From NCBI GenBank assembly GCA_022560555.1, contig JADFSZ010000025.1, forward strand, positions 1 to 13,240: a stretch of DNA of 13,240 nt, given 5' to 3'. This DNA comes from PVC group bacterium. Its GTDB lineage: Bacteria > GCA-001730085 > JADFSZ01. Made by a program: the position numbers and the translations under genes. This document shows positions 6,647 to 13,240 of the stretch, one piece after another. The notes beneath the pieces are model-generated. The model was not told where the DNA came from. It saw only the letters and a list, made by a program, of their open reading frames with translations, and did not search any database. The stretch's first letter is position 1. Every line of letters begins with the position of its first letter.

Positions 6647-7147
6647 ATGACTGAGCAGACACTGATTCTGATTAAGCCTGATGGCTTGAAAAAGTCCCTA
6701 ACCGGCAATATTTTGTCCAAGCTGTCCGAGCTGAAATTCGAGATCATCGGAACCAAAATTGTCCGTGTATCTGAATCTTTAGCCAGGAAGCACTATAAGG
6801 ATTTGCTTGATAAACCATTTTTTCCGGATTTGCTTAAGTATATCCGGGGGGAATTTCACACACGTCGTGTGATGGCCCTCGTTTACAGCGGCGAAGATTG
6901 TATTAAGAGTGTGCGGAAGCTGGCCGGGGCCACAAATCCTGAAGAAGCGGATCCCGTGAGTATTCGCGGGGCGTATGGACGTGTTACAACGTATGGTGTT
7001 TTCGAAAATGTGATCCATTGTTCGAGTTGTCCGGAAGACGCCAAACGTGAGATACAATTGTGGTTCGAGCCCGATGAGCTTGTGGACGAATTATATCCGG
7101 TACAAACAGTTGCGGTCCAGAAGCCCCAAAAGAGAGTTTGGGCTTAG
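6647..7147 (+). CDS. ndk: Nucleoside diphosphate kinase, divergent active-site sequence
   Basis: Transfers the terminal phosphate between nucleoside triphosphates and diphosphates through a phospho-histidine. The 166-residue product has TLILIKPDGLKK (Lys10), DKPFFPDLL, GATNPEEADPVSIRGAYG, and the catalytic His124 in NVIHCSSCPEDAKREI. It is longer than the usual 140 or so residues: small insertions near KYIRGEFHTRR and GRVTTYGVFEN, and a C-terminal extension after about 140. The sequence after the catalytic His is Cys-Ser-Ser-Cys instead of the usual Gly-Ser-Asp-Ser. I chose ATG 6647 because it gives the normal N-terminus and has GAAGAG 7 bases upstream; an in-frame GTG at 6632 would add five residues without a good site. 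The aminotransferase follows 12 bases later, probably in the same transcript. Confidence 0.9.
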   Translation: MTEQTLILIKPDGLKKSLTGNILSKLSELKFEIIGTKIVRVSESLARKHYKDLLDKPFFPDLLKYIRGEFHTRRVMALVYSGEDCIKSVRKLAGATNPEEADPVSIRGAYGRVTTYGVFENVIHCSSCPEDAKREIQLWFEPDELVDELYPVQTVAVQKPQKRVWA

Positions 7148-7159
7148 AGAAAGAAAATT

Positions 7160-8359
7160 ATGAACATCGAACAAAAGAAATGTCATCAAGATATTCGTCT
7201 ATCCCGTCGTGTAAAAGATTTAAAACCTTCCATTACTCTTGAAATCACGGCCAAAGCGAAAAAGATGCGTTCCGAAGGTATCGACATTATTAGTTTGAGC
7301 GCGGGCGAGCCTGATTTTAACACGCCGGATCTGGTCAAAGAGGCTGCCAAACAAGCGATTGATGATAACTTTACGCGCTATACGCCCGCGGCCGGAATTC
7401 TCGAACTGAGAAAAGGAGTGGCGGAAAAATTAAAACGCGACAATGATCTCGAATATTCTCCTGAATGTATTTCTCTATGTTCGGGAGCGAAGCACGCGAT
7501 TTATAACGTGATACAGGTCCTGTGTGATCCAAACGATGAGGTATTGATTCCCGCGCCTTACTGGGTTAGTTACCCTGAGATGGTCTTGCTCGCCAGCGCG
7601 AAACCCGTCATTATTCCGACGACGGAATCTATGAATTTTAAAATCACTCCGGACTTATTAGAAAAGTATGTGACAAAAAAATCAAAGATTCTTATTTTGA
7701 ATAGCCCCTCAAATCCGACCGGGATGGTTTATTCCGGTGAAGAATTGAAGGCTTTATCGGAGTTTGTTTGCAAGAACGATCTGATCGTCATATCCGATGA
7801 AATATACGAGAAATTGATTTATGACGGTGAGCATGTGAGTATTGCCTCCTTTCATGATGAAATAAAACAGCGCACGGTTGTTGTGAATGGGTTTTCGAAA
7901 TCACACGCGATGACAGGATGGCGTGTGGGGTATACGGCCGCGAGAATTGAAATCGCTCAAGCGATGAACAATCTTCTTTCTCAAAGCACATCCAATGTGT
8001 CTTCCATCACCCAAAAAGCTTCGTTGGCGGCTTTATTGGTGGAGGAGTCCGTCATTCGAAACATGAGAAATGAGTTTTTAAAAAGGCGCGATCTGATTGT
8101 GGATCGTCTCAACAATATTGCCGGTGTGACCTGTTTGAAACCCGAAGGCGCTTTTTATGTTTTTCCGAATATTAAGAATCTTCAGCGGGGCCCATCGATG
8201 ACTGTTGCCAATGCGCTTTTGGATCAAGCGGAAGTGGCTGTGGTTCCGGGAATTGGTTTTGGTGCCGATGAGAATATCCGTTTATCCTACGCCTGTTCGG
8301 CCGAGGATATCACGGAAGGTCTGAATCGATTTGAAGCCTGGGCAACCCCCCCATCTTAA
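7160..8359 (+). CDS. PLP-dependent class I aminotransferase (aspartate aminotransferase type Ib-like)
   Basis: Cytoplasmic fold-type I aminotransferase, most like the prokaryotic type Ib aspartate aminotransferases that exchange amino groups between aspartate and 2-oxoglutarate. All hallmark residues are visible in the 399-residue product: SAGEPDFNTP (47-56), PAPYWVSYPE (131-140), NSPSNPTG (181-188), DEIYEKLIYDG (213-223, with PLP-contacting Asp213 and Tyr216), GFSKSHAMTGWRVGY (244-258, Schiff-base Lys247) and IRLSYA (Arg374, binding the substrate carboxylate). The N-terminus has about 12 residues before LSRRVKDLKPS, longer than in many relatives, but no better start exists. The ribosome site is weak (AGAAAG), in keeping with coupling to ndk. 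Other amino-acid specificity within the subgroup is possible. Confidence 0.92.
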   Translation: MNIEQKKCHQDIRLSRRVKDLKPSITLEITAKAKKMRSEGIDIISLSAGEPDFNTPDLVKEAAKQAIDDNFTRYTPAAGILELRKGVAEKLKRDNDLEYSPECISLCSGAKHAIYNVIQVLCDPNDEVLIPAPYWVSYPEMVLLASAKPVIIPTTESMNFKITPDLLEKYVTKKSKILILNSPSNPTGMVYSGEELKALSEFVCKNDLIVISDEIYEKLIYDGEHVSIASFHDEIKQRTVVVNGFSKSHAMTGWRVGYTAARIEIAQAMNNLLSQSTSNVSSITQKASLAALLVEESVIRNMRNEFLKRRDLIVDRLNNIAGVTCLKPEGAFYVFPNIKNLQRGPSMTVANALLDQAEVAVVPGIGFGADENIRLSYACSAEDITEGLNRFEAWATPPS

Positions 8360-8365
8360 ACGACG

Positions 8366-8379
8366 TAATATATATATTA
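8366..8379. repeat. AT palindrome
   Basis: TAATATATATATTA is a perfect 14-base palindrome, 6 bases after the aminotransferase stop. It is not followed by a T-run and is all A/T, so it is a poor terminator. It may only reflect AT-rich spacer or act as an upstream element for the promoter that follows. Confidence 0.35.
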
Positions 8380-8421
8380 TCAGTATGTTACTAGCTCATT
8401 CTGATCCTGCCTGCAAATTCA

Positions 8422-8450
8422 TTGACACCCTAACTATATATAAATATAAT
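8422..8450 (+). promoter_or_regulatory. Perfect consensus sigma-70 promoter
   Basis: TTGACA (8422-8427), exactly 17 bases, then TATAAT (8445-8450): a full match to the housekeeping sigma-factor consensus at optimal spacing. Transcription should start near 8457, leaving about 173 nt before the HD-GYP start at 8630. It probably drives the whole downstream operon (HD-GYP, manB-like, SPOR, GNAT, membrane protein), or a short RNA of its own. Confidence 0.8.
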
Positions 8451-8472
8451 AAGTTACTCGAAATTTTAATTA

Positions 8473-8596
8473 GGGCCGCGATACACGGTCCCTTGAATAA
8501 CAGGCAAGTTTTTTTTAGAAGAGACCATTTTCAAAAAAGTCTTAAAGGTCTTCCCCTTGATCATGATGGAGTTACGGGAGGGGTTCCTTAACTCTA
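8473..8596 (+). other. Potentially structured leader or small RNA region
   Basis: Between the consensus promoter and the HD-GYP gene I can pair several short stems: GGGCCG/CGGTCCC (8473-8478 with 8486-8492, one bulge), AGACC/GGTCT (8522-8526 with 8547-8551), and TGGAGTTA/TAACTCTA (8567-8574 with 8589-8596, one G-U pair). CCCCT (8553-8557) could also pair with AGGGG (8579-8583), crossing the last stem. A run of eight Ts lies at 8509-8516 but does not directly follow a strong hairpin. I do not recognise a known riboswitch or RNA family. No convincing protein-coding frame fills the 270-base spacer 8360-8629. Confidence 0.35.
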
Positions 8597-8629
8597 AAAG
8601 CCCATAGAGATTGATCCGTGTTTTGATTC

Positions 8630-10141
8630 ATGCGTACAACATATCAAAATAAAATACTCATTGTGGATAACGAGAGCGGCATCCGGGATCTTGTCGTGGA
8701 TGTGCTTGAGGGAAGCCCTTATCGGCTTGAGACATATGAAGATGGATTGCAAGCGGTGGAAGCATTGAAAAAGAATCACTACGACATGCTGATAACGGAT
8801 GTCAAAATGCCGGGGATGGATGGCCTGGAACTTATTGAAAAGGCCAAAAAAATTAATCCGGATATTTTAGCCATTGTCATGACCGGTTTTGCAACTTTGG
8901 ATACGGCGCGGATGGCTATCCGTAAAGGGGCGTGCGATTATTTGTTGAAACCGTTTAACATTGTTGAGATCGAGCTTTCGGTAAAAAACGCTTTCATTCG
9001 TAAAGAACTCAACGATGAAAATAACCGCCTCAGGGATCTGACGGGTTTATTTAGCGTCAGCAAAGCCATCAATTCCTCCATCGCGAATTCAGCGGATATC
9101 TATGAAACAATACTAAGAGCTTCGATGGAACAAACATTTGCCGCGAGCGGCAGCCTTGTGATTATCAAAGATGAATCAAGCGAGGAATTTGAATTCGTAA
9201 AATCAGCTCAGTTGTCGAAGAAAGAAGTCCGGGAGTTCAATCAGTTGGTAAAAACGAAAAAATTCGCAAGTTTCGCACTCAGTCAGAGCGATCCTGTTTT
9301 TATGGGTTGCTATGGAGATCAAGGGGAAGGTCCGTCACGTGCCGCTATTAAAAAAACATCTGAATTTAGGTCCGAAGCGTATTTTAAGAAGAAATTCGAT
9401 TATGTTTTTATTCCCATTAAAGTGAATCGGAAAATTCTTGGATTTTTTCTCATGAACAAAAAGGATGACTCTTTTCATCCTTCGGAAATACAAGTGCTGA
9501 CCATTTTATCCAACCAAGCCGCTGTGGCCATCGAGAACAGCCGACTGTTGAAGCAATTGCGTCAAGCCTATCTCAATATGTTCCAGAGTCTCATTGTTGT
9601 ACTGGAAGCGAAAGATCCCTATACCAGCGGACATACCGAGAGAGTAACAGCACTGAGCCTTAAGATCGGAAGCGCCATGGGGCTGGAAAAGAAGGATTTG
9701 GATGTGCTGTCAACGGCGGCCAGGGTGCACGATATCGGGAAAGTCGGAATCAGTGAACTTGTGTTAAATAAAATCGGTAAATTGTCACTTGAGGAAAGAA
9801 AAATTATTGAGGAGCACCCTGTGATCGGAGATCAAATATTGCGGCCGATCAAACATTTTGAGCAAGTTCGTAAAATCGTCCGGCATCATCACGAACAGCC
9901 TGACGGGAAGGGGTATCCGGACGGACTGACCGCCAAGGACCTCAGTGTCTTTATGAACATCGTTCATGTCGCGGACGCTTTTGACGCCATGAATTCGGAT
10001 CGTTCTTATCGAAAATCCCTTTCCGGCAAGAAGATTTTAAATGAATTACTCAAGTACAAAGGTTCTCAGTTTGATGTGCGTGTGGTTAATGTCCTGATGG
10101 ATCTTGTCAAAAAGGGTGACATAAAAGCAAACAAAAATTAA
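8630..10141 (+). CDS. Response regulator with receiver, GAF and HD-GYP domains
   Basis: Predicted two-component regulator whose output is an HD-GYP domain, a class that usually hydrolyses cyclic di-GMP. Of 503 residues, 1-122 form a receiver domain with phospho-acceptor Asp57 (LITDVKMPGMDG) and Lys107; the acidic pocket reads VDNE, with Asn14 where Asp is common. A short coiled linker leads to a GAF-like domain (about 140-305), then the HD-GYP domain (about 310-500). The latter has SGHTERV, ARVHDIGKVGI (His367, Asp368), EEHPVIG, RHHHEQPDGKGYPDGL (GYP at 428-430) and HVADAFDAMNSDRSYR, so the metal site looks complete and active. No histidine kinase is adjacent, making it an orphan regulator. 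No strong ribosome site precedes ATG 8630. It is followed by the mutase gene after 28 bases, tying c-di-GMP-type signalling to sugar-phosphate supply by context only. Confidence 0.94.
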   Translation: MRTTYQNKILIVDNESGIRDLVVDVLEGSPYRLETYEDGLQAVEALKKNHYDMLITDVKMPGMDGLELIEKAKKINPDILAIVMTGFATLDTARMAIRKGACDYLLKPFNIVEIELSVKNAFIRKELNDENNRLRDLTGLFSVSKAINSSIANSADIYETILRASMEQTFAASGSLVIIKDESSEEFEFVKSAQLSKKEVREFNQLVKTKKFASFALSQSDPVFMGCYGDQGEGPSRAAIKKTSEFRSEAYFKKKFDYVFIPIKVNRKILGFFLMNKKDDSFHPSEIQVLTILSNQAAVAIENSRLLKQLRQAYLNMFQSLIVVLEAKDPYTSGHTERVTALSLKIGSAMGLEKKDLDVLSTAARVHDIGKVGISELVLNKIGKLSLEERKIIEEHPVIGDQILRPIKHFEQVRKIVRHHHEQPDGKGYPDGLTAKDLSVFMNIVHVADAFDAMNSDRSYRKSLSGKKILNELLKYKGSQFDVRVVNVLMDLVKKGDIKANKN

Positions 10142-10169
10142 CAAAATTGTCAGAAGGAGAACAAGGTAC

Positions 10170-11498
10170 ATGGGTATTTTTAAAGCCTACGACATTCGAG
10201 GGATTTATCCGGATGAATTAAATGAAGCGATGGCCCAAAAAATCGGATGGGCCTTTACGAAATTTTTTGGAGCAAAAACAATTGCGGTGGGTTACGATAT
10301 GCGTCAAGCGGCCCCGTCGATTTTTGACGCTTTAGCAAAAGGAATCAACTCCGCGGGGGTTGACGTGGTTTCGATCGGGCAGGTTTCGACGCCCATGATT
10401 TCATTTGTTGTCGGGCATTTTGGGTATGATGCCGGCATCATGATTACCGCTTCGCATAATCCAAAGGAATATATCGGTTTTAAGGTGTGTGATAAGAATG
10501 TTGTTCCGATCGGGTATGATCATGGCCTCGACACTATCGAGCAAATGGTAGAAGAGTTTGCCGGGCCCGAAAAGGTCTCGCAAGGGGATGTGATTGCAAA
10601 AGACATTTGGGATGAGTATGTTTGCCACGTGCATGATCAAGTGGATACTTCGTGTCTAAAACCCCTCAAAGTTGTTGTGGACGCCGGGAACGGCATGGGG
10701 GGAGTCGTTTTTGAAAAGGTTTTTGCCGGTTTGCCGCTCACCGTTGACAAACTTTATTTTGAACCGGACGGAACATTTCCAAACCATGAGCCGAACCCTC
10801 TTAAAAGTGAAAATATGAAGGATTTGCAAAAAAGAGTTATTGAAACTAAATCCGACATTGGCTTTGCGTTTGACGGGGACGCGGATCGTGTGATGTTTGT
10901 GGATGAATCAGGACAGCTCATTTCAAGTGATATGGTCACAATCCTGATCGGGAAATATCTTTTGGAGCAATATCCGGGATCAAAAATTCTTTATGACTTA
11001 AGATCAAGTCGGGCTGTGAAGGAAGAAATTGAGAAGCTCGGAGGACAAACAAGCATGTGCCGTGTCGGACACGCGTTTATTAAAAGGCAGCTCAGGAAGG
11101 AGAACGGCTTGTTTGCCGGAGAACTGTCCGGCCACTATTACTTTAAGAGTAATTTCTATGCAGACAGCGGAATGATGGCCGCTCTCTACGTACTTGCGGC
11201 ACTCTCAAAAGAAGATCAGCCCCTATCGGAATTGATTCAACCGTACAAACGATATTATGCGTCGGGAGAGATTAACTCGGAAGTGCGAAATGCTGATCAG
11301 AAAATCCGAGAAATCGAGAGCCTGTTTTCGGATGGTGATCAAGATCATCTTGACGGACTGACCGTCAACTATTCACGCTGGTGGTTTAACGTAAGAAAAT
11401 CCAACACAGAGCCGGTATTGCGTCTCAATCTTGAAGCGGATGATACAAATCTGGGTGAAGAAAAACTAGAAAAACTCATGAAAGTTATCCGAGGGTAA
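10170..11498 (+). CDS. manB: Phosphomannomutase/phosphoglucomutase
   Basis: Alpha-D-phosphohexomutase that interconverts the 6- and 1-phosphates of mannose or glucose, feeding GDP-mannose or UDP-glucose for surface polysaccharide and glycan synthesis. The 442-residue product has all four family signatures: the phosphoserine loop TASHNPKEYIG (Ser95), metal loop FDGDADRVMF (Asp235, 237, 239), sugar-binding loop GELSGHYYF (317-325), and the C-terminal phosphate-binding loop RKSNTEPVLRLN (409-420). GELSGHYYF and KAYDIRGIYP at the N-terminus fit the PMM/PGM (AlgC/ManB) subgroup rather than phosphoglucosamine mutase, whose loop reads GEQSGH. AAGGAG lies 11 bases before ATG 10170. It is separated from the following SPOR gene by one base. 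Confidence 0.94.
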   Translation: MGIFKAYDIRGIYPDELNEAMAQKIGWAFTKFFGAKTIAVGYDMRQAAPSIFDALAKGINSAGVDVVSIGQVSTPMISFVVGHFGYDAGIMITASHNPKEYIGFKVCDKNVVPIGYDHGLDTIEQMVEEFAGPEKVSQGDVIAKDIWDEYVCHVHDQVDTSCLKPLKVVVDAGNGMGGVVFEKVFAGLPLTVDKLYFEPDGTFPNHEPNPLKSENMKDLQKRVIETKSDIGFAFDGDADRVMFVDESGQLISSDMVTILIGKYLLEQYPGSKILYDLRSSRAVKEEIEKLGGQTSMCRVGHAFIKRQLRKENGLFAGELSGHYYFKSNFYADSGMMAALYVLAALSKEDQPLSELIQPYKRYYASGEINSEVRNADQKIREIESLFSDGDQDHLDGLTVNYSRWWFNVRKSNTEPVLRLNLEADDTNLGEEKLEKLMKVIRG

Positions 11499-11499
11499 T

Positions 11500-12201
11500 A
11501 TGACAGCAGGGAGATTTAAGATTCCGTTAAAACGTCAAAAAAGAGAAGAGCTCAGAGCTTTATCAAGTGATGAGATTCGAAAAAAACTCTATGGGGATTT
11601 TGATGTAAAGGCTCCATCTCAAGCTAAAAAGGACACGCGCGTCTTTGATCCCAGAAGTAAGATCTTTTCTGAGAGTGCGGGCTCTGAAAAGAAGCTTTCG
11701 TCGGCTCAAGGCCTGTTTGATCGATGGATTTTGAGGGGGCTCTTTATACAAAAGCGTTTGAAAATTGTTCTTGGAATTGCCCCTGTCCTTTTTTTGGCGC
11801 TTCTAAGTTTATTTTTATTATTCCGGAAAAGCTCGGACACGGTTGTTCAAAATGGCGCCTCCGTTGTTTTATCCCCGGCCAAGCAGGCGCCCCAAGCGGT
11901 GCCACCACCGGATGCAACTGGTGACCCCTCCGGGGCTCTCGCAAACACACCCGGGGCAGGCTCCATTCACTATACTGTTCAGGCCTGCATTTATGACAGC
12001 CAAGACAATGCCGGGCTCCTTGTTAAAGTTTTGGCGGGAGAGGGACATGAGGCGTATATCCATGAGACAATGACAAGCAAAGGGAAAAAAAGATATCGGG
12101 TGTATGTCGGACAGTTTGAGGCCTTAGAGGACGCAAAAAAAACTTTAGAGATTATTCTCAAAAGATTTTCGGACAGCTTTATACGTAAAATCAGCCAATG
12201 A
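11500..12201 (+). CDS. Second single-pass membrane protein with C-terminal SPOR domain
   Basis: A 233-residue protein. A basic cytoplasmic N-terminus (1-87; KIPLKRQKREELRALSSDEI) is followed by one membrane helix (about 88-108, IVLGIAPVLFLALLSLFLLF), a Pro/Ala/Gly-rich periplasmic linker (about 112-155), and a SPOR domain (about 156-231) with YTVQACIYDSQDNAGLLV and YRVYVGQFEALEDA. It should bind peptidoglycan, as SPOR proteins do. It shares layout but little obvious sequence with the SPOR protein at 707-1378, apart from the domain core. ATG 11500 lies one base after the mutase stop, with GAGGGT inside the end of that gene as a ribosome site, indicating tight coupling. The link to the mutase may reflect envelope biogenesis; this is inferred. 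Confidence 0.85.
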   Translation: MTAGRFKIPLKRQKREELRALSSDEIRKKLYGDFDVKAPSQAKKDTRVFDPRSKIFSESAGSEKKLSSAQGLFDRWILRGLFIQKRLKIVLGIAPVLFLALLSLFLLFRKSSDTVVQNGASVVLSPAKQAPQAVPPPDATGDPSGALANTPGAGSIHYTVQACIYDSQDNAGLLVKVLAGEGHEAYIHETMTSKGKKRYRVYVGQFEALEDAKKTLEIILKRFSDSFIRKISQ

Positions 12202-12218
12202 AAGAATCGAGGTGAGCC

Positions 12219-12677
12219 ATGAAACTGAAATGTGTCAAAAAAGACGAAGGATCTCGTATTAAGAATTTTGTGACCACGATTTTGCACGATGAATTTTCAA
12301 TTGATATGGCCGCTTATCCGCATTCGGATCTCGATGATTTAGAGAATTCATACGGAGGCCAAAGAGAAGTGTTCTATTGTCTGATTGACAACAAAAAGAT
12401 TGTCGGGACTGTTGCCGTTAAGAATGATGATGAAAAGACGGCGCTGTTAAGAAGGCTCTTTGTTGACCCGAAATATCGGGGGCAAGGGCTCGGCAAAAAG
12501 CTTGTGGACGCGGCCTTAAAGTTTTGCAAGGAGAACAAATATGAACGCATTTGCTTCAGGTGCACGGAGAGGATGCAGAATGCGATGAAGTTATGTAAGG
12601 CCTATGGTTTTGTTGAGACGGAAAAGGCCGAATTGGCCGGCTTTACGATTCATCATCTTTTAAAGGAAATCCCGTGA
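12219..12677 (+). CDS. GNAT family N-acetyltransferase
   Basis: A 152-residue GCN5-related acetyltransferase that moves the acetyl group of acetyl-CoA to an amine. The CoA pyrophosphate-binding motif A is RGQGLGKKLV (87-96), preceded by ALLRRLFVDPKY in the central strand, and the final part has AMKLCKAYGFVETEK, as in the family's C-terminal half. The target substrate cannot be told from sequence. ATG 12219 has a strong GAGGTGAG site (12209-12216). The gene starts 17 bases after the SPOR gene and its stop overlaps the next start by four bases (GTGA), so it is inside the operon. Several cysteines (residues 54, 103, 112, 115, 126) are more than usual for this size but have no clear metal-site pattern. 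Confidence 0.9.
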   Translation: MKLKCVKKDEGSRIKNFVTTILHDEFSIDMAAYPHSDLDDLENSYGGQREVFYCLIDNKKIVGTVAVKNDDEKTALLRRLFVDPKYRGQGLGKKLVDAALKFCKENKYERICFRCTERMQNAMKLCKAYGFVETEKAELAGFTIHHLLKEIP

Positions 12678-13237
12678 AAGCCCCCAAGGAATTAAAAAAT
12701 AAAATGGAGCATCTCACGGGATATATTGCCGAATGGAAGCGAATGTATGATTTTGTGCGTCTGAGCCGCCAGGCGAATACTGTTGACCCGGACGCGGAGA
12801 AAGAATTTTTAAAAGCAAAAAGTTATCTGGCAAGAGCTTATCCGACGGTCGCGAATGCGTGCGTTTTAGGTGTGGGACATAAGCTGTCCGTTAATCCGCT
12901 GAATGTTATTAATCAAGCGGTTTCCCTTGAGCATCTGCATGGCATGCTCGATATACAGGCGAGAAAATTTGAAACGGATTGGCATACTGTGCTCATAGAA
13001 CTGAATCAGTGTTTAGGTGAACTAGATGCGGTTCAAAACGAATTATCCAACCTGTCATGGCTTGATAAGTGCAAAATACGGTTTATGCCTCGTTGGGAAT
13101 ATATTGTTTATCCGTTTTTGATTTTTCTTTTGTTAGCCGTTGGCTGGTTTTTTCTTTTTAAGATGAACGTGTTTGAGGGCGTGAACATTCAGTCGCTTAT
13201 AGATATTGTTAAAGAAAAACTTTCCCGAGCCCCATGA
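12674..13237 (+). CDS. Unrecognised helical protein with C-terminal membrane segment
   Basis: I do not recognise this 187-residue protein. Residues 1-135 look mainly alpha-helical and charged (KELKNKMEHLTGYIAEWKRM; LIELNQCLGELDAVQNELSN), possibly forming a helical bundle. One hydrophobic helix follows at about 143-163 (YIVYPFLIFLLLAVGWFFLF), then a short 24-residue tail. With no signal peptide, the N-terminal part is likely cytoplasmic with a C-terminal anchor. The GTG start shares four bases with the GNAT stop (GTGA), a strong sign of translational coupling, and no ATG alternative keeps the conserved-looking start. It ends three bases before the window edge, so the operon may continue. A helper or anchor for the acetyltransferase is one possibility, unproven. 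Confidence 0.75.
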   Translation: MKAPKELKNKMEHLTGYIAEWKRMYDFVRLSRQANTVDPDAEKEFLKAKSYLARAYPTVANACVLGVGHKLSVNPLNVINQAVSLEHLHGMLDIQARKFETDWHTVLIELNQCLGELDAVQNELSNLSWLDKCKIRFMPRWEYIVYPFLIFLLLAVGWFFLFKMNVFEGVNIQSLIDIVKEKLSRAP

Positions 13238-13240
13238 CCG

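Noticed and set aside
8346-8352. Run of seven Cs at the end of the aminotransferase gene
   Set aside because: It encodes the last Pro residues just before the stop, so slippage would change only a few terminal residues.
8331-8591. 86-codon frame starting inside the aminotransferase end and crossing the spacer
   Set aside because: It has a TTG start, overlaps the consensus promoter and has no ribosome site or recognisable domain.
1-13240. CRISPR arrays, insertion sequences, tRNA or rRNA genes
   Set aside because: No regularly spaced repeats, transposase motifs, cloverleaf or rRNA-like segments were found by eye on either strand.

Overview
The window is dense, mostly plus-strand bacterial DNA of moderate G+C. 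Several genes point to the PVC group of bacteria, most plausibly candidate phylum Omnitrophota. The clues are a small basic protein of the kind annotated in Verrucomicrobia/Chlamydiae-type genomes, a TIGR04073-type (exosortase-associated) exported protein, bacterial SH3 and SPOR envelope proteins, and an orphan HD-GYP regulator. The assignment is inferred from gene content. No rRNA or tRNA gene was recognised. I see nothing in the window that amounts to an undescribed defence, mobile or biosynthetic system; most of it is housekeeping and envelope biology.

Region 1 (1-4351) reads as one operon-like run on the plus strand: a 5'-truncated rluB-type rRNA pseudouridine synthase, a single-pass membrane SPOR protein, a secreted protein with two SH3b domains, a small basic protein, a membrane-anchored GAF/SpoIIE-type phosphatase, and a 43-51 residue four-cysteine protein. 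Gaps are short (the longest is about 60 bases) or genes overlap.

Region 2 (4352-6090) holds a short repeat-bearing spacer, a DJ-1/PfpI-family protein, and ilvC (ketol-acid reductoisomerase). It ends at a strong 14-bp hairpin terminator shared with the convergent gene that follows.

Region 3 (6091-8359) starts with the only convincing minus-strand gene, the TIGR04073-type exported protein. It diverges from an ndk-aminotransferase pair across a spacer with good sigma-70-like promoters facing both ways. The nucleoside diphosphate kinase has an unusual active-site sequence.

Region 4 (8360-13237) opens with a 270-base spacer carrying a perfect consensus promoter (TTGACA, 17 bp, TATAAT) and a potentially structured leader of about 170 nt. 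A tight plus-strand operon follows: receiver-GAF-HD-GYP regulator, phosphomannomutase/phosphoglucomutase, a second membrane SPOR protein, a GNAT acetyltransferase, and an unrecognised membrane protein whose GTG start overlaps the preceding stop. The sugar-phosphate mutase and SPOR protein suggest a link to surface polysaccharide or cell-wall work under c-di-GMP-linked control, but this is inference from neighbourhood only.
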